Source: CAYMPH01 sp964529415
GTDB taxonomy: Bacteria; Spirochaetota; UBA4802; UBA5550
DNA: 64,000 bases
Direction: 5' to 3'
NCBI GenBank assembly: GCA_964529415.1
Contig: CAZGWD010000009.1
Span: 137,419 to 201,418 of the forward strand
The notes beneath the pieces were generated by a model. The model searched no databases. It saw nothing but the letters and a program-made list of their open reading frames with translations, and was not told the DNA's origin. Positions 8,863 to 17,585 of the stretch are shown in pieces (position 1 is the stretch's first letter; each line of letters begins with the position of its first letter). The translations under genes and the position numbers were made by a program.

Positions 8863-9288
8863 ATGAATAAATTGAAAATAAGTGTAAAAAATTCTTTCCG
8901 TACTGAAATGATTGCTGCCGGACTTTATGCTGTTCTTGCGCATCAGTACGGTAAAAAAAATCCTGAAATCGGGAAAAGGTTCAGCAAGGCTTCGGAAGAA
9001 GAGCATATGCATGGAAAGCTTTTCAGGCAGTATTTCCGCAACAAATTTAATGAAGATGCTGGAAATGAAAAAATCTGGATATCAGCTGGAAAAATTGCAG
9101 GTGTTGTAATGATGCTGATTCCTTTGAAAAAAAAGCTGAAAAATTTAAGCATTAAGGAATCTGATGCAGTGAAGAAAATTGAATATTTGATATCCGGAAA
9201 CAGCGATGCGTCCTTTATAAAAATTCTAAAAAGAATATTGCCTGATGAAGTATCGCATGCAGCTATTTACGGTGAAGTATTTAAATAA
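8863..9288 (+). CDS. Ferritin-like/rubrerythrin-like di-iron protein
   Basis: A 141-residue helical protein. A Glu in RTEMIAAGLY, then EEEHMHG and a C-terminal DEVSHAAIYGE, give Glu and ExxH ligands of a ferritin-like di-iron site. A hydrophobic stretch, VVMMLIPL, lies between the helix pairs, as in VIT1/rubrerythrin-type proteins that sit at membranes. I chose the ATG at 8863 because GGAG lies 7 bases before it; the TTG at 8842 lacks a site. It follows the OhrR-like gene by 32 bases and probably belongs to the same peroxide regulon, removing peroxide or sequestering iron. Confidence 0.7.
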   Translation: MNKLKISVKNSFRTEMIAAGLYAVLAHQYGKKNPEIGKRFSKASEEEHMHGKLFRQYFRNKFNEDAGNEKIWISAGKIAGVVMMLIPLKKKLKNLSIKESDAVKKIEYLISGNSDASFIKILKRILPDEVSHAAIYGEVFK

Positions 9289-9302
9289 TAATTTCAATAT
9301 GC

Positions 9303-9947
9303 TTATGGTTCAAAAATTATTCTGCACTTCATTTCTTTGAAATTATTTTCTTTTTTAATTCCATCAAAAACCAGATTGAATAATGAATCAACGCTTTCAA
9401 CTGGTTTTGTTTTATCATCAGGTGCACCTTTCATCAGCCATCGGACAACGATGAATTCAATTGTGCCGAGTATTGCTGAGCGGACAAAATGCGGATCGAT
9501 TTCTTTTTTAAACTCTCCTGATTCAATTCCCTCCTCAATTGTTTTAATTATAATCTGATAATACTCCCGCAGATAATTATAAATCTCGGTTTCCATGAAT
9601 TTTCTGTTCGTTTTGAGAATCATTAGTGAAATTGCTGCAAATTCCGCATTGTCCTGATAATAAGACAGTAAATGGTAAATTATTCCCCGGAGTTTATTGG
9701 CTGCGCCCTTGATGTACAGAAGGTGGTCGTCGAGAATGTTTTTGCTGTTTTCAATATTTTCCCCTGGTATTGAAAACAGCAGTTCCTCTTTTGAAGTAAA
9801 ATATTCATATATTGTGGCATCGGAAACTCCTGCCTGTTTTGCAACATCTGAGATTGTTGTATTTTGAAAATCTTTTTTGGAGAAAACATCCTCAGCTGCT
9901 TTAATTATCTGCTCTCTTCTGCTTTCTTTTTTTGTTTTGATTTTCAT
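9303..9947 (-). CDS. TetR-family regulator, candidate fatty-acid/acyl-CoA type
   Basis: A 214-residue regulator with the TetR helix-turn-helix (FQNTTISDVAKQAGVSDAT, then IYEYFTSKEELLF) and a long helical ligand domain resembling bacterial FadR-type TetR proteins. It is divergent from the thiolase-icmF operon across 358 bases that hold a perfect palindrome (10100-10121). This position suggests control of acyl-CoA metabolism, which is inference. Its 3' end converges on the ferritin-like gene with a 14-base gap. Confidence 0.85.
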   Translation of the reverse strand: MKIKTKKESRREQIIKAAEDVFSKKDFQNTTISDVAKQAGVSDATIYEYFTSKEELLFSIPGENIENSKNILDDHLLYIKGAANKLRGIIYHLLSYYQDNAEFAAISLMILKTNRKFMETEIYNYLREYYQIIIKTIEEGIESGEFKKEIDPHFVRSAILGTIEFIVVRWLMKGAPDDKTKPVESVDSLFNLVFDGIKKENNFKEMKCRIIFEP

Positions 9948-10305
9948 TTTATAAATTCCTGTAATTTTTTCAAATATTTAACATTGAGCCAATCTTGAAG
10001 CATCATAAAGTTTGATGATCTTATATGCTTATAATGATATTCTGTCTATAATTTTTTATATACACTATAGAAAAATGTATGAAATAAATCTATATGCATG
10101 ATTATTTTGCATAAAATAATCAAATAGTATGAAAAAATGCATATTTTTATATATTTTATTCAAAAATATCTTGTATTTTGTATTGACAATAAAAAAATCA
10201 TCAATATATTTATTTAAATCATTTATTCCTGCAAAATTTATTAAAAAACTGATTCAATATTCTATATTGTGAAGATTAAAATAAAATAAATAAAAGAGAA
10301 AGTAT
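9948..10305. promoter_or_regulatory. Divergent control region of tetR and thiolase-icmF
   Basis: 358 AT-rich bases without a gene. A promoter for the thiolase is visible: TTGACA at 10183-10188 and TATATT at 10205-10210, 16 apart. A 22-base palindrome at 10100-10121 has arms GATTATTTT and AAAATAATC around GCAT. A looser CATCA/TGATG pair lies at 10001-10017, near the tetR start. The palindrome is the best operator candidate for the adjacent TetR protein. Confidence 0.55.
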
Positions 10306-11502
10306 ATGAATGATAAAGATGTAGTAATAGTATCAGGCTGCAGAACACCAATCGGCAGTTTTGGCCAGTCTTTAAAGGATGTAAGGGCATTCGAGCTTGG
10401 AGCCCTTGTAATGAAGGAAGCAATCAGCAGGGCAGGAATAAATGCAGATATGCTTGATGATGTAATATTCGGGGACTGCATACAGTGCTGCGATGAAGCC
10501 AATACCGCACGCACAGCTGCCCTGAAAGCAGGAATACCTGTAGAAGTTCCTGCAGTAACGATTCAGCGCCAGTGCGCATCCGGCATGCAGGCAACCATTT
10601 TCGGTACGCAGCAGATTATATCAGGAGATTCACAGATTGTGCTTGTGGGTGGTGCTGAATCCATGAGCAATGCGCCTTATGTTCTTAAAAAAGCCCGCTG
10701 GGGAGCAAGGCTCACTCATTCTGAAATGACAGATGCAATGTGGGACCTTCTTCATTCAGGAAGCAATCTGCTTGGTGATGGATATATCATGGGAGTTACA
10801 GCAGAGAATCTGGCTGAAAAATATAATATCACAAGACAGGAACAGGATCAGCTTGCTTTTGAAAGCCATACCAAGGCAATAGCAGCTATTGATTCTGGCA
10901 GATTTAATGACGAAATTATTCCTGTGCCTGTACCTCAAAGAAAAGGCGAACCTAAAATGTTCACCACAGACGAGCATCCAAGAAGAGACGTGACACTTGA
11001 AAGCCTGTCACTCCTGAAGCCTGGTTTTAAAAAAACAGGCACAGTTACAGCCGGGAATGCATCCGGCTTAAATGATGGAGCAGCAGCTATGATTATAATG
11101 ACTGCAGGAAAAGCAAAAGAACTTGGATTGAAACCCCTTGCAAGAATTGCAGCAAATGCACTTGCAGGTGTTGAACCTCATTTGATGGGATACGGACCTG
11201 TTCCGGCTGTTCAGAAACTGTTGAAGAAAACCGGAAAGAACCTCAATGACATTGATCTGTTTGAATGCAATGAAGCTTTTGCAGCACAGTATATAGCATG
11301 CGAAAAGAGTCTTGGTCTTGACCGCAAAAAAGTAAATGTAAACGGGTCCGGTATAGCACTTGGACATCCTGTTGGCTGCACAGGAGCAAGGCTTATAGTG
11401 TCTCTTATGAATGAATTGAAGAAAAGAAATTTAAAACAGGGAATTGCAACTCTGTGCGTTGGCGGCGGAATGGGCGCTGCAGTATTGATTGAAAATATAT
11501 AA
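10306..11502 (+). CDS. Acetyl-CoA C-acetyltransferase (thiolase)
   Basis: A 398-residue thiolase that joins two acetyl-CoA into acetoacetyl-CoA or cleaves 3-ketoacyl-CoA. The nucleophile is Cys90 in QRQCASGMQ; CNEAFAAQ, His354 in GHPVGCTG and Cys384 in LCVGGGMG complete the active site. Length and motifs fit the biosynthetic/degradative tetramer class. The start ATG has GAGAAAG upstream and a promoter about 100 bases away. IcmF begins 23 bases after its stop, tying the enzyme to branched or short-chain acyl-CoA conversion. Whether it acts mainly in synthesis or in beta-oxidation cannot be told from sequence. Confidence 0.93.
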   Translation: MNDKDVVIVSGCRTPIGSFGQSLKDVRAFELGALVMKEAISRAGINADMLDDVIFGDCIQCCDEANTARTAALKAGIPVEVPAVTIQRQCASGMQATIFGTQQIISGDSQIVLVGGAESMSNAPYVLKKARWGARLTHSEMTDAMWDLLHSGSNLLGDGYIMGVTAENLAEKYNITRQEQDQLAFESHTKAIAAIDSGRFNDEIIPVPVPQRKGEPKMFTTDEHPRRDVTLESLSLLKPGFKKTGTVTAGNASGLNDGAAAMIIMTAGKAKELGLKPLARIAANALAGVEPHLMGYGPVPAVQKLLKKTGKNLNDIDLFECNEAFAAQYIACEKSLGLDRKKVNVNGSGIALGHPVGCTGARLIVSLMNELKKRNLKQGIATLCVGGGMGAAVLIENI

Positions 11503-11525
11503 ATTCAGTTGTAGAGGTGCTTCCC

Positions 11526-14500
11526 ATGCATAAAACCGCAAGTGCAGTGAAAAGAATAAGATTTGTAACAGCAACTTCAATTTTTGACGGACACGATGCT
11601 GCAATAAATATTATCAGAAGAATTTTACTGCAAGAGGGAGCAGAGGTGATTCATCTCGGCCATAACCGCTCTGTCAGGGAAATAGTATTTACTGCAATAC
11701 AGGAGGGTGTACATGGCATTGCAGTAAGCTCGTATCAGGGCGGGCACATGGAATATTTCAAATACATGAAGGATCTTCTTGATGAGAATGCTGTAGGTTT
11801 TATAAAAATCTTCGGAGGCGGCGGTGGTGTAATCGTTCCCGGGGAAATCAAAGAGCTCGAAGAATATGGAATCACCAAGATATATTCGCCTGAAGACGGC
11901 CAGCGCCTGGGTCTGGTTGGTATAATTCAGGATATGATTGAAAAAACCCGTCAGGTTGTTTATCCTGCACTGCAGGAAAACTGGAAAGAAAAAGTCAAGT
12001 TGCATAACAGCTTGGTGGTATCCCAGCTCATAGGACTTGCGGAAATGGATTATCTGGATAAAAAGCAGATCTATGCAACTATAGGAAAGGTGATTCAGGC
12101 CATGTCCGAAAATACGCCAGTTATCGGCATCACAGGCACTGGCGGTTCCGGTAAAAGCTCTCTCGAAGACGAATTTATCAGACGGTTTCTAAACTTTTAT
12201 CCGGACAAACGGATTGCGATCCTTGCGATTGATCCTACCAGGAAGAAAACAGGCGGCGCGCTTCTCGGCGACCGTATCCGCATGAACTTCATTGATCCGG
12301 ATCGTGTATACATGCGTTCACTTGCCACGCGTGAATCAAAGAGGGAGCTTGGTATAGCCATAAAAGATTCAATTGCAATACTGCGCGCATCAGGTTATGA
12401 TTTGATAATAATTGAAACTCCAGGCATTGGCCAGGGCGATACAACCATAACCGGATTTTGTGATTTTTCAGTATATGTGATGACATCTGAATACGGTGCG
12501 CCGTCGCAGCTTGAAAAAATTGACATGATAGATTTTGCTGATTGCATAATACTCAATAAGTTTGATCACAAGAACTCGCTCGACGCGCTTCGCGATATAC
12601 GAAAACAATACAGAAGGAACAGGGCAAATTTCGATGGTTCCGATAACGATCTGCCGGTTCTGGGAACTGTTGCAAACAATTTTATGGATCCGGGTTTGAA
12701 TTATTTTTTTTATAAAATACTCACGCTAATGAAAGAGAAAAAACTTATTGATTGGGATGTGCCGGAAATACAGAAATATTCGATTAATGAGGCATCGATG
12801 TCCGCCATACTCCCTACAGAGCGCAATAATTATCTCTGGGAAATATCTAACACAATTGAATCCTATCATAAAAAAACTGAAGAAACAGTTAATCTTATAA
12901 AAAAGATTGATGCGCTGAAAATTATTGAAAATGAAATTGATGATCCTGAGATAAAGAAAAAAATTGAGATCTCTGAATCTTCAATCGATGCTGATATTTC
13001 TTCAATGATAAAAGAATACGAAGACATAAAAAATAAATATTTACAGAACACAATGATAACTAAATCCCGCAGCAGCGAGATCGTAACAGAGCTCACAACC
13101 GAATCGCTTTCCGGACTTAAAATTCCAAAAATAGCCCTGCCGGGTTACGAATGCCTTGCTGATACAGTGAAGTGGTTACGCAAAGAAAATCTTCCGGGAT
13201 TTTTCCCTTATGCGGCAGGCGTTTTTCCATTCAGGCGCGAAGGTGAAGATCCCAAGCGTCAGTTTGCAGGCGAAGGAACTCCGGAACGCACAAACCGCCG
13301 CTTTCATTTTCTCACAAAGGATGATGAAGCTAAGAGGTTATCAACTGCTTTTGATTCCATAACACTTTACGGAGAGGATCCGGGCACGGATCCGGATATT
13401 TACGGGAAAATCGGAGAGAGCGGCGTGAGCATCTGCACTCTTGATGATATGAAAAAACTGTATTCCGGATTCGATCTGTGCGCTCTGAAAACAAGCGTAT
13501 CAATGACAATCAACGGTCCTGCTCCTATCATGCTTGCCTTTTTCATGAACACGGCCATTGACCAGAAAATTGATGCATTCACAGACGAAAACAGACGCAG
13601 GCCGAACGAGGTTGAACTGGCACAGATTCGTAAAACTGTTTTCGAAACAGTCCGCGGCACAGTACAGGCTGATATTTTAAAGGAAGACCAGGGGCAGAAT
13701 ACCTGCATTTTTTCAATTGGGTTCGCTCTAAGGATGATGGGCGACATCCAGGAATTTTTTATCAGCAACAATGTCCGTAATTTTTATTCTGTTTCAATCA
13801 GCGGATACCATATTGCCGAAGCAGGCGCAAGCCCTGTTACCCAGCTTGCTCTTACTCTTTCGAATGCTTTCACCTACGTTGAATATTACCTGAGCCGCGG
13901 AATGAAAATAAACGATTTCGCTCCGAACCTGTCTTTCTTCTTTTCAAGCGGAATGGATCCTGAATACAGCGTTCTCATCCGTGTTGCACGCCGCATCTGG
14001 GCAATTGCCATGAAGTACAAGTACGGCGCGAATGAACAGAGCCAGCGCCTGAAGTGTCACATTCAGACATCCGGAAGATCGCTCCATGCACAGGAGATGC
14101 AGTTTAACGACATCCGCACCACTTTGCAGGCTCTCTATGCGCTCAACGACAACTGCAACTCGCTGCATACAAATTCATACGATGAGGCTGTAACCACACC
14201 TACAGAGGAATCAGTGCGCAGGGCCATGGCAATCCAGTACATCATCAGCAAAGAATACGGTATTTTTAAAAATCAGAATGTATTGCAGGGAAGTTTCATA
14301 TTCGGCCAGCTTACAGACATGATGGAAAAATCTGTGCTTGAGCAATTTGAGGCAATCAGCAAGCGCGGCGGGGTTCTCGGGGCAATGGAGACTTATTATC
14401 AGCGAAGCCGCATACAGGACGAATCTCTCTATTACGAACACAAAAAGCATACAGGCGAATACCCCATCATTGGAGTAAATACTTTTCTTAATCCGGAAGT

Positions 14501-14762
14501 CGGGAAGGATGATTATATTAAACCAGAAGTTCTGCTTTCGCGCGCCACTCCGGAAGAAAAAATGTCACAGATCAGTAATTTGAAATCATTCCAGGAAAAA
14601 AACCGGGATGCTGCAGCAAAAGCTTTAAACGAATTAAGGGATGCTGTTATTCACGGGAAAAACATATTTGCGGAACTCATGAATACTACCCGTTACGCGA
14701 GTATGGGGCAGATTACAAAGGTGCTGTACGAGGTCGGAGGAAAATACAGAAGAAACATGTAA
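11526..14762 (+). CDS. icmF: Fused isobutyryl-CoA mutase with G-protein chaperone
   Basis: A 1078-residue B12 enzyme interconverting isobutyryl-CoA and butyryl-CoA. Domain order: cobalamin-binding domain (about 10-145, with FDGHDAAINI, SSYQGGH and GGGGGVI), a MeaB/MeaI-type GTPase (P-loop GTGGSGKSS near 205, later ILNKFDHK), a linker, and the large radical mutase domain from about 520 (GYECLADTVKW, RREGEDPKRQFAGEGTPERT). The GTPase protects and reloads the cofactor. The order and length match known IcmF. The ATG at 11526 is preferred over GTG at 11517 because AGAGGTG lies 8 bases before it and overlaps the GTG. It is cotranscribed with the thiolase. Confidence 0.95.
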   Translation: MHKTASAVKRIRFVTATSIFDGHDAAINIIRRILLQEGAEVIHLGHNRSVREIVFTAIQEGVHGIAVSSYQGGHMEYFKYMKDLLDENAVGFIKIFGGGGGVIVPGEIKELEEYGITKIYSPEDGQRLGLVGIIQDMIEKTRQVVYPALQENWKEKVKLHNSLVVSQLIGLAEMDYLDKKQIYATIGKVIQAMSENTPVIGITGTGGSGKSSLEDEFIRRFLNFYPDKRIAILAIDPTRKKTGGALLGDRIRMNFIDPDRVYMRSLATRESKRELGIAIKDSIAILRASGYDLIIIETPGIGQGDTTITGFCDFSVYVMTSEYGAPSQLEKIDMIDFADCIILNKFDHKNSLDALRDIRKQYRRNRANFDGSDNDLPVLGTVANNFMDPGLNYFFYKILTLMKEKKLIDWDVPEIQKYSINEASMSAILPTERNNYLWEISNTIESYHKKTEETVNLIKKIDALKIIENEIDDPEIKKKIEISESSIDADISSMIKEYEDIKNKYLQNTMITKSRSSEIVTELTTESLSGLKIPKIALPGYECLADTVKWLRKENLPGFFPYAAGVFPFRREGEDPKRQFAGEGTPERTNRRFHFLTKDDEAKRLSTAFDSITLYGEDPGTDPDIYGKIGESGVSICTLDDMKKLYSGFDLCALKTSVSMTINGPAPIMLAFFMNTAIDQKIDAFTDENRRRPNEVELAQIRKTVFETVRGTVQADILKEDQGQNTCIFSIGFALRMMGDIQEFFISNNVRNFYSVSISGYHIAEAGASPVTQLALTLSNAFTYVEYYLSRGMKINDFAPNLSFFFSSGMDPEYSVLIRVARRIWAIAMKYKYGANEQSQRLKCHIQTSGRSLHAQEMQFNDIRTTLQALYALNDNCNSLHTNSYDEAVTTPTEESVRRAMAIQYIISKEYGIFKNQNVLQGSFIFGQLTDMMEKSVLEQFEAISKRGGVLGAMETYYQRSRIQDESLYYEHKKHTGEYPIIGVNTFLNPEVGKDDYIKPEVLLSRATPEEKMSQISNLKSFQEKNRDAAAKALNELRDAVIHGKNIFAELMNTTRYASMGQITKVLYEVGGKYRRNM

Positions 14763-14773
14763 GAATATTAATT

Positions 14774-14830
14774 TACTGAGAGTAAACAATATTCCCTTTT
14801 TTCAATGTGTATTTCGGATCTTCTGCAGAA
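14774..14830 (-). pseudogene. Remnant of an amidohydrolase (pyrC-like) C-terminus
   Basis: Read on the minus strand, this stretch encodes DPKYTLKKGNIVYSQ followed by a stop, and is closed upstream by a stop after about 27 codons. The true pyrC tail at 17586 reads VEYTLKNGNIVYSS and stop. At DNA level the two tails share a 15-base identical block (AGAGTAAACAATATT) and about 34 of 38 positions. No gene body remains. It is a fragment, either the end of a lost paralogue or a duplicated 3' end. Confidence 0.6.
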
Positions 14831-15168
14831 AAAAACCAAAATATGAAACCAAGACCTCAATATATTTCGATTTAGAAAATCACTCGAGGTCCGGAATTTT
14901 TATTTTTTTAATTTATTAAATATCTTGACTTCTTTAATAAATTTAATTAGATTAAGAAATTATGGGAATTGTTTTTTTGATTTTTTAGACGGTTCAATCC
15001 TTGATTAAATCTGCAGGCATTAAAAAAAATCAAGAATTATAGTTGCTAACAGCTTCCTGCAACATCCAATAAATTCTATTGGAATCGGGCAGTTTTAAAA
15101 CTTTTTGCTTTCATATAAAAAATTCCTAAAAAGAAAAAAAGAAAATTTCTGGTTAAGGGGGCTTTTTT
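14831..15168 (+). promoter_or_regulatory. Promoter and long leader of the chemoreceptor gene
   Basis: TTGACT at 14925-14930 and TAGATT at 14948-14953 are 17 bases apart, giving a transcript with a leader of about 210 bases before the TTG start at 15169. The leader can form two hairpins: CTTGATT/AATCAAG (15000-15034) and CCAATA/TATTGG (15066-15082). I recognise no known riboswitch class in it and see no open reading frame. Confidence 0.5.
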
Positions 15169-16731
15169 TTGAAAAAATTATTATCGAACTTATCAATTAA
15201 ACAGAAAATTTTCTTTCAGTCATTGTTCTCGTTTTTATTCCTAATACTCCTTGGATCCTTTGCCACAATTGGTCTTCAATCTCAAAAAAAGACTATTAAT
15301 GATATTGTTTCAATCCGATATTCCTTAACCCTTGAATGTGCGGCAATAATAGATAATCTGACATCTGTTCATGCCAATATTTATAAGGGATTCATGCTGA
15401 CGCGTGCAGATTACGATAAACAGACAGTTGCAGATTTATTTAAAGAGCAATGGCCTGTTCTTGATAAAACTATAGAAAAGATAAAATCAATTATCGATTC
15501 AAAAAAATTAACAGAAGAGGAAAATGCATTATTTGCTGAATCATTAAAAAATGCTATCGAATACAGAAGTAAAGCAGTTGATTCAGTATCCACAGCTGAG
15601 TATGATATCAACACCGGCACTATAATGCTGGGAATGTGCGATGATCAGTTTAAGGAATTAAAGCAGAATCTGAACAACTTTAAAAACATGCAGGCAAATG
15701 TCAGCATGACAAAATTAAAAAAAACAGAAAGTGATTTTACTTTTTTTACTTCATTTACTTTGATTATTTTTATAGCAGCCTTATTGTTATCAGTTTTAAT
15801 CAGTATAATAAATTCAATATTTATATTAACCCCTTTAAATAAAACGATAAACGCAATGAAAAATATTGCTGAAGGAGATGGTGATCTTACGTTAAGGCTG
15901 GATGCTGATTCAAAGGATGAATTAGGCCAATTGTCATCATATTTTAATAAATTTGTTTTAAAAATAATGAATATTATTGTTGAAGTCAAAAAAACAAGTG
16001 AAAACCTCATTGGTGTTTCCCAGCAGCTTAATGAAACTTCACTTTTGCTCAGCCAGGATGCTGGAAATCAAGCGGCAAATGTTGAAGAGATAACTGCCTC
16101 ATTGGAGGAGGTAGGAGCAGGCATAGCAAGTAATTCTCAAAACTCCAGAGATACCGATAAAATAGCTTCTGAACTTTCAACAGAGTCTGAGAATGGAGGC
16201 AGAGCTGTAAATGAAACTGTTGAAGCTATGAGGCAGATCGCTCACAGGATTAATGTTATTGAGGATATTGCTTATCAGACAAACCTTCTTGCATTAAACG
16301 CAGCAATTGAAGCAGCAAGAGCAGGGGATCACGGCAAAGGTTTCGCTGTTGTAGCAGGTGAAGTAAGAAAGCTTGCAGAAAAGAGCCAGACAGCAGCTCA
16401 GGAGATAAGTTTAGTTGCAGTTAATGGACTTTCTATTGCTGAAAATACAGGAAAACTTTTTTTCAATATTGTACCTAAAATAAAAACCACTGCCGAACTT
16501 ATTGAAAACATATCAATAGCTACAGAAGAGCAGAACATAGGAGTATCACAGATATATACCGGGATGAATCAGCTGGGTGAAATAACTCAGAAAAACGCTG
16601 CAGCTTCAGAGATGATTGCATCAACATCAACTGTTATTTATCAAAATCTGACTGATCTTTATAAAATTATTCAATCATTTAATGTTGATGAAAATGAAAA
16701 TGAGAAAACTTTGGTTTCATATAAAGAGTAA
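15169..16731 (+). CDS. Methyl-accepting chemotaxis protein
   Basis: A 520-residue transmembrane chemoreceptor. A membrane segment at about 14-33 is followed by a helical periplasmic ligand domain (about 34-185), a second segment near 190-212, HAMP (about 213-265) and the cytoplasmic signalling hairpin. The hairpin tip contains the conserved AYQTNLLALNAAIEAARAG and GKGFAVVAGEVRKLAEKS near 365-405. It controls CheA and so flagellar direction. The start is TTG, with AAGGGGG about 8 bases upstream. No other chemotaxis gene is near. The periplasmic Cache protein that follows may be its ligand-binding partner. Confidence 0.93.
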   Translation: MKKLLSNLSIKQKIFFQSLFSFLFLILLGSFATIGLQSQKKTINDIVSIRYSLTLECAAIIDNLTSVHANIYKGFMLTRADYDKQTVADLFKEQWPVLDKTIEKIKSIIDSKKLTEEENALFAESLKNAIEYRSKAVDSVSTAEYDINTGTIMLGMCDDQFKELKQNLNNFKNMQANVSMTKLKKTESDFTFFTSFTLIIFIAALLLSVLISIINSIFILTPLNKTINAMKNIAEGDGDLTLRLDADSKDELGQLSSYFNKFVLKIMNIIVEVKKTSENLIGVSQQLNETSLLLSQDAGNQAANVEEITASLEEVGAGIASNSQNSRDTDKIASELSTESENGGRAVNETVEAMRQIAHRINVIEDIAYQTNLLALNAAIEAARAGDHGKGFAVVAGEVRKLAEKSQTAAQEISLVAVNGLSIAENTGKLFFNIVPKIKTTAELIENISIATEEQNIGVSQIYTGMNQLGEITQKNAAASEMIASTSTVIYQNLTDLYKIIQSFNVDENENEKTLVSYKE

Positions 16732-16863
16732 GTCTTATTTATCCAAAATAAGAAATTTCTTTGATAAAAATTAGCCTTATTTAAAAAAGCATAATATATA
16801 AAAAATCTTAGTTGTTTTTTTTAATCTGGGATTATAAAATTAAATTAATAAATGGAGTGTCGA

Positions 16864-17316
16864 ATGAAAACAGTTACAACCAAAAAAATTGTATCAATTG
16901 CGGTCATGTTATTTCTAACATGTGTGCTTTTTGCAGCAACAAAACAGGATGCATTGAATACAGCTGAACGCGGAAAAGCATTTTTAATAGCTAACGGCAA
17001 AGATAAATTTATTGCCGAAACAAATAAGACTAACGGGATGTTTGTTAAAGGTGATCTCTATATTTATTCACTGGATATGAATGGAATTTGTCTATCTCAT
17101 CCAATGCTTCCAAGCTTTAGAGGAAAATCTTTTATTAATCTTAAGGATGCTGACGGCAAGTATTTTGTAAAAGAAGCTATAACCATATTGAAAAATCAGG
17201 ATTCCTGCTGGTTGTCATACAAATGGAATAATCCGGTTACCAAGAAAGTAGGTCTGAAGCATTCTTATTTTGTGAAATCTAACGGTGTAATAATCAGCGC
17301 AGGAATCTGGGATTGA
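16864..17316 (+). CDS. Secreted single Cache-domain protein
   Basis: About 150 residues: a cleavable signal peptide (cut near LFAATK), then one small Cache domain of the sCache_2 type. The pattern FVKGDLYIYSLDMNG, then SCWLSYKWNNPVTKK and a terminal IISAGIWD is typical of this extracellular sensor fold, which is usually fused to receptors. Here it stands alone, 132 bases after a chemoreceptor whose own ligand domain is helical. I use the ATG at 16864, with GGAG 6 bases before it. It may bind a small ligand and dock on the receptor; that is inference. Confidence 0.8.
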   Translation: MKTVTTKKIVSIAVMLFLTCVLFAATKQDALNTAERGKAFLIANGKDKFIAETNKTNGMFVKGDLYIYSLDMNGICLSHPMLPSFRGKSFINLKDADGKYFVKEAITILKNQDSCWLSYKWNNPVTKKVGLKHSYFVKSNGVIISAGIWD

Positions 17317-17452
17317 TTAAAAACAAGGTGTGGCCTATAAAAAATATTTATAGTAAAGATTATGTATATTAGGCCTGTTCAGGATTTCTACTGTAAATCC
17401 TGTATCAGGTAATCACTTTTTTTATTTTTATTCAAGATTTATATGTTATTTA

Positions 17453-17490
17453 AACAGCAGGTTTTTTCAAATACACCTGCTGTTTTTTTT
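17453..17490 (+). terminator. Rho-independent terminator after the Cache gene
   Basis: A 9-base stem, AACAGCAGG (17453-17461) with CCTGCTGTT (17476-17484), is followed by a run of T to 17490. Upstream, CAGGATTT/AAATCCTG (17380-17402) forms a second hairpin without a T-run. Confidence 0.8.
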
Positions 17491-17585
17491 AGAGTTATTA
17501 TATTAATTAACCACATGTCTTCCGAGCCAAATTAAATATAAAAAATTTTCTGTCTTTTTATTTTCTGTCTATCTATCGAAGATTT

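Noticed and set aside
8500..9012. Long minus-strand frame across the OhrR-like and ferritin-like genes
   Set aside because: Antisense to two supported genes; no motif.
13400..13771. Minus-strand open frame inside icmF
   Set aside because: Shadow of the icmF coding strand; no start context and no recognisable motif.
14831..15168. Riboswitch in the chemoreceptor leader, or a cobalamin riboswitch before icmF
   Set aside because: Hairpins are present but no conserved core of any riboswitch class that I know, and the icmF operon leader shows no B12-box.
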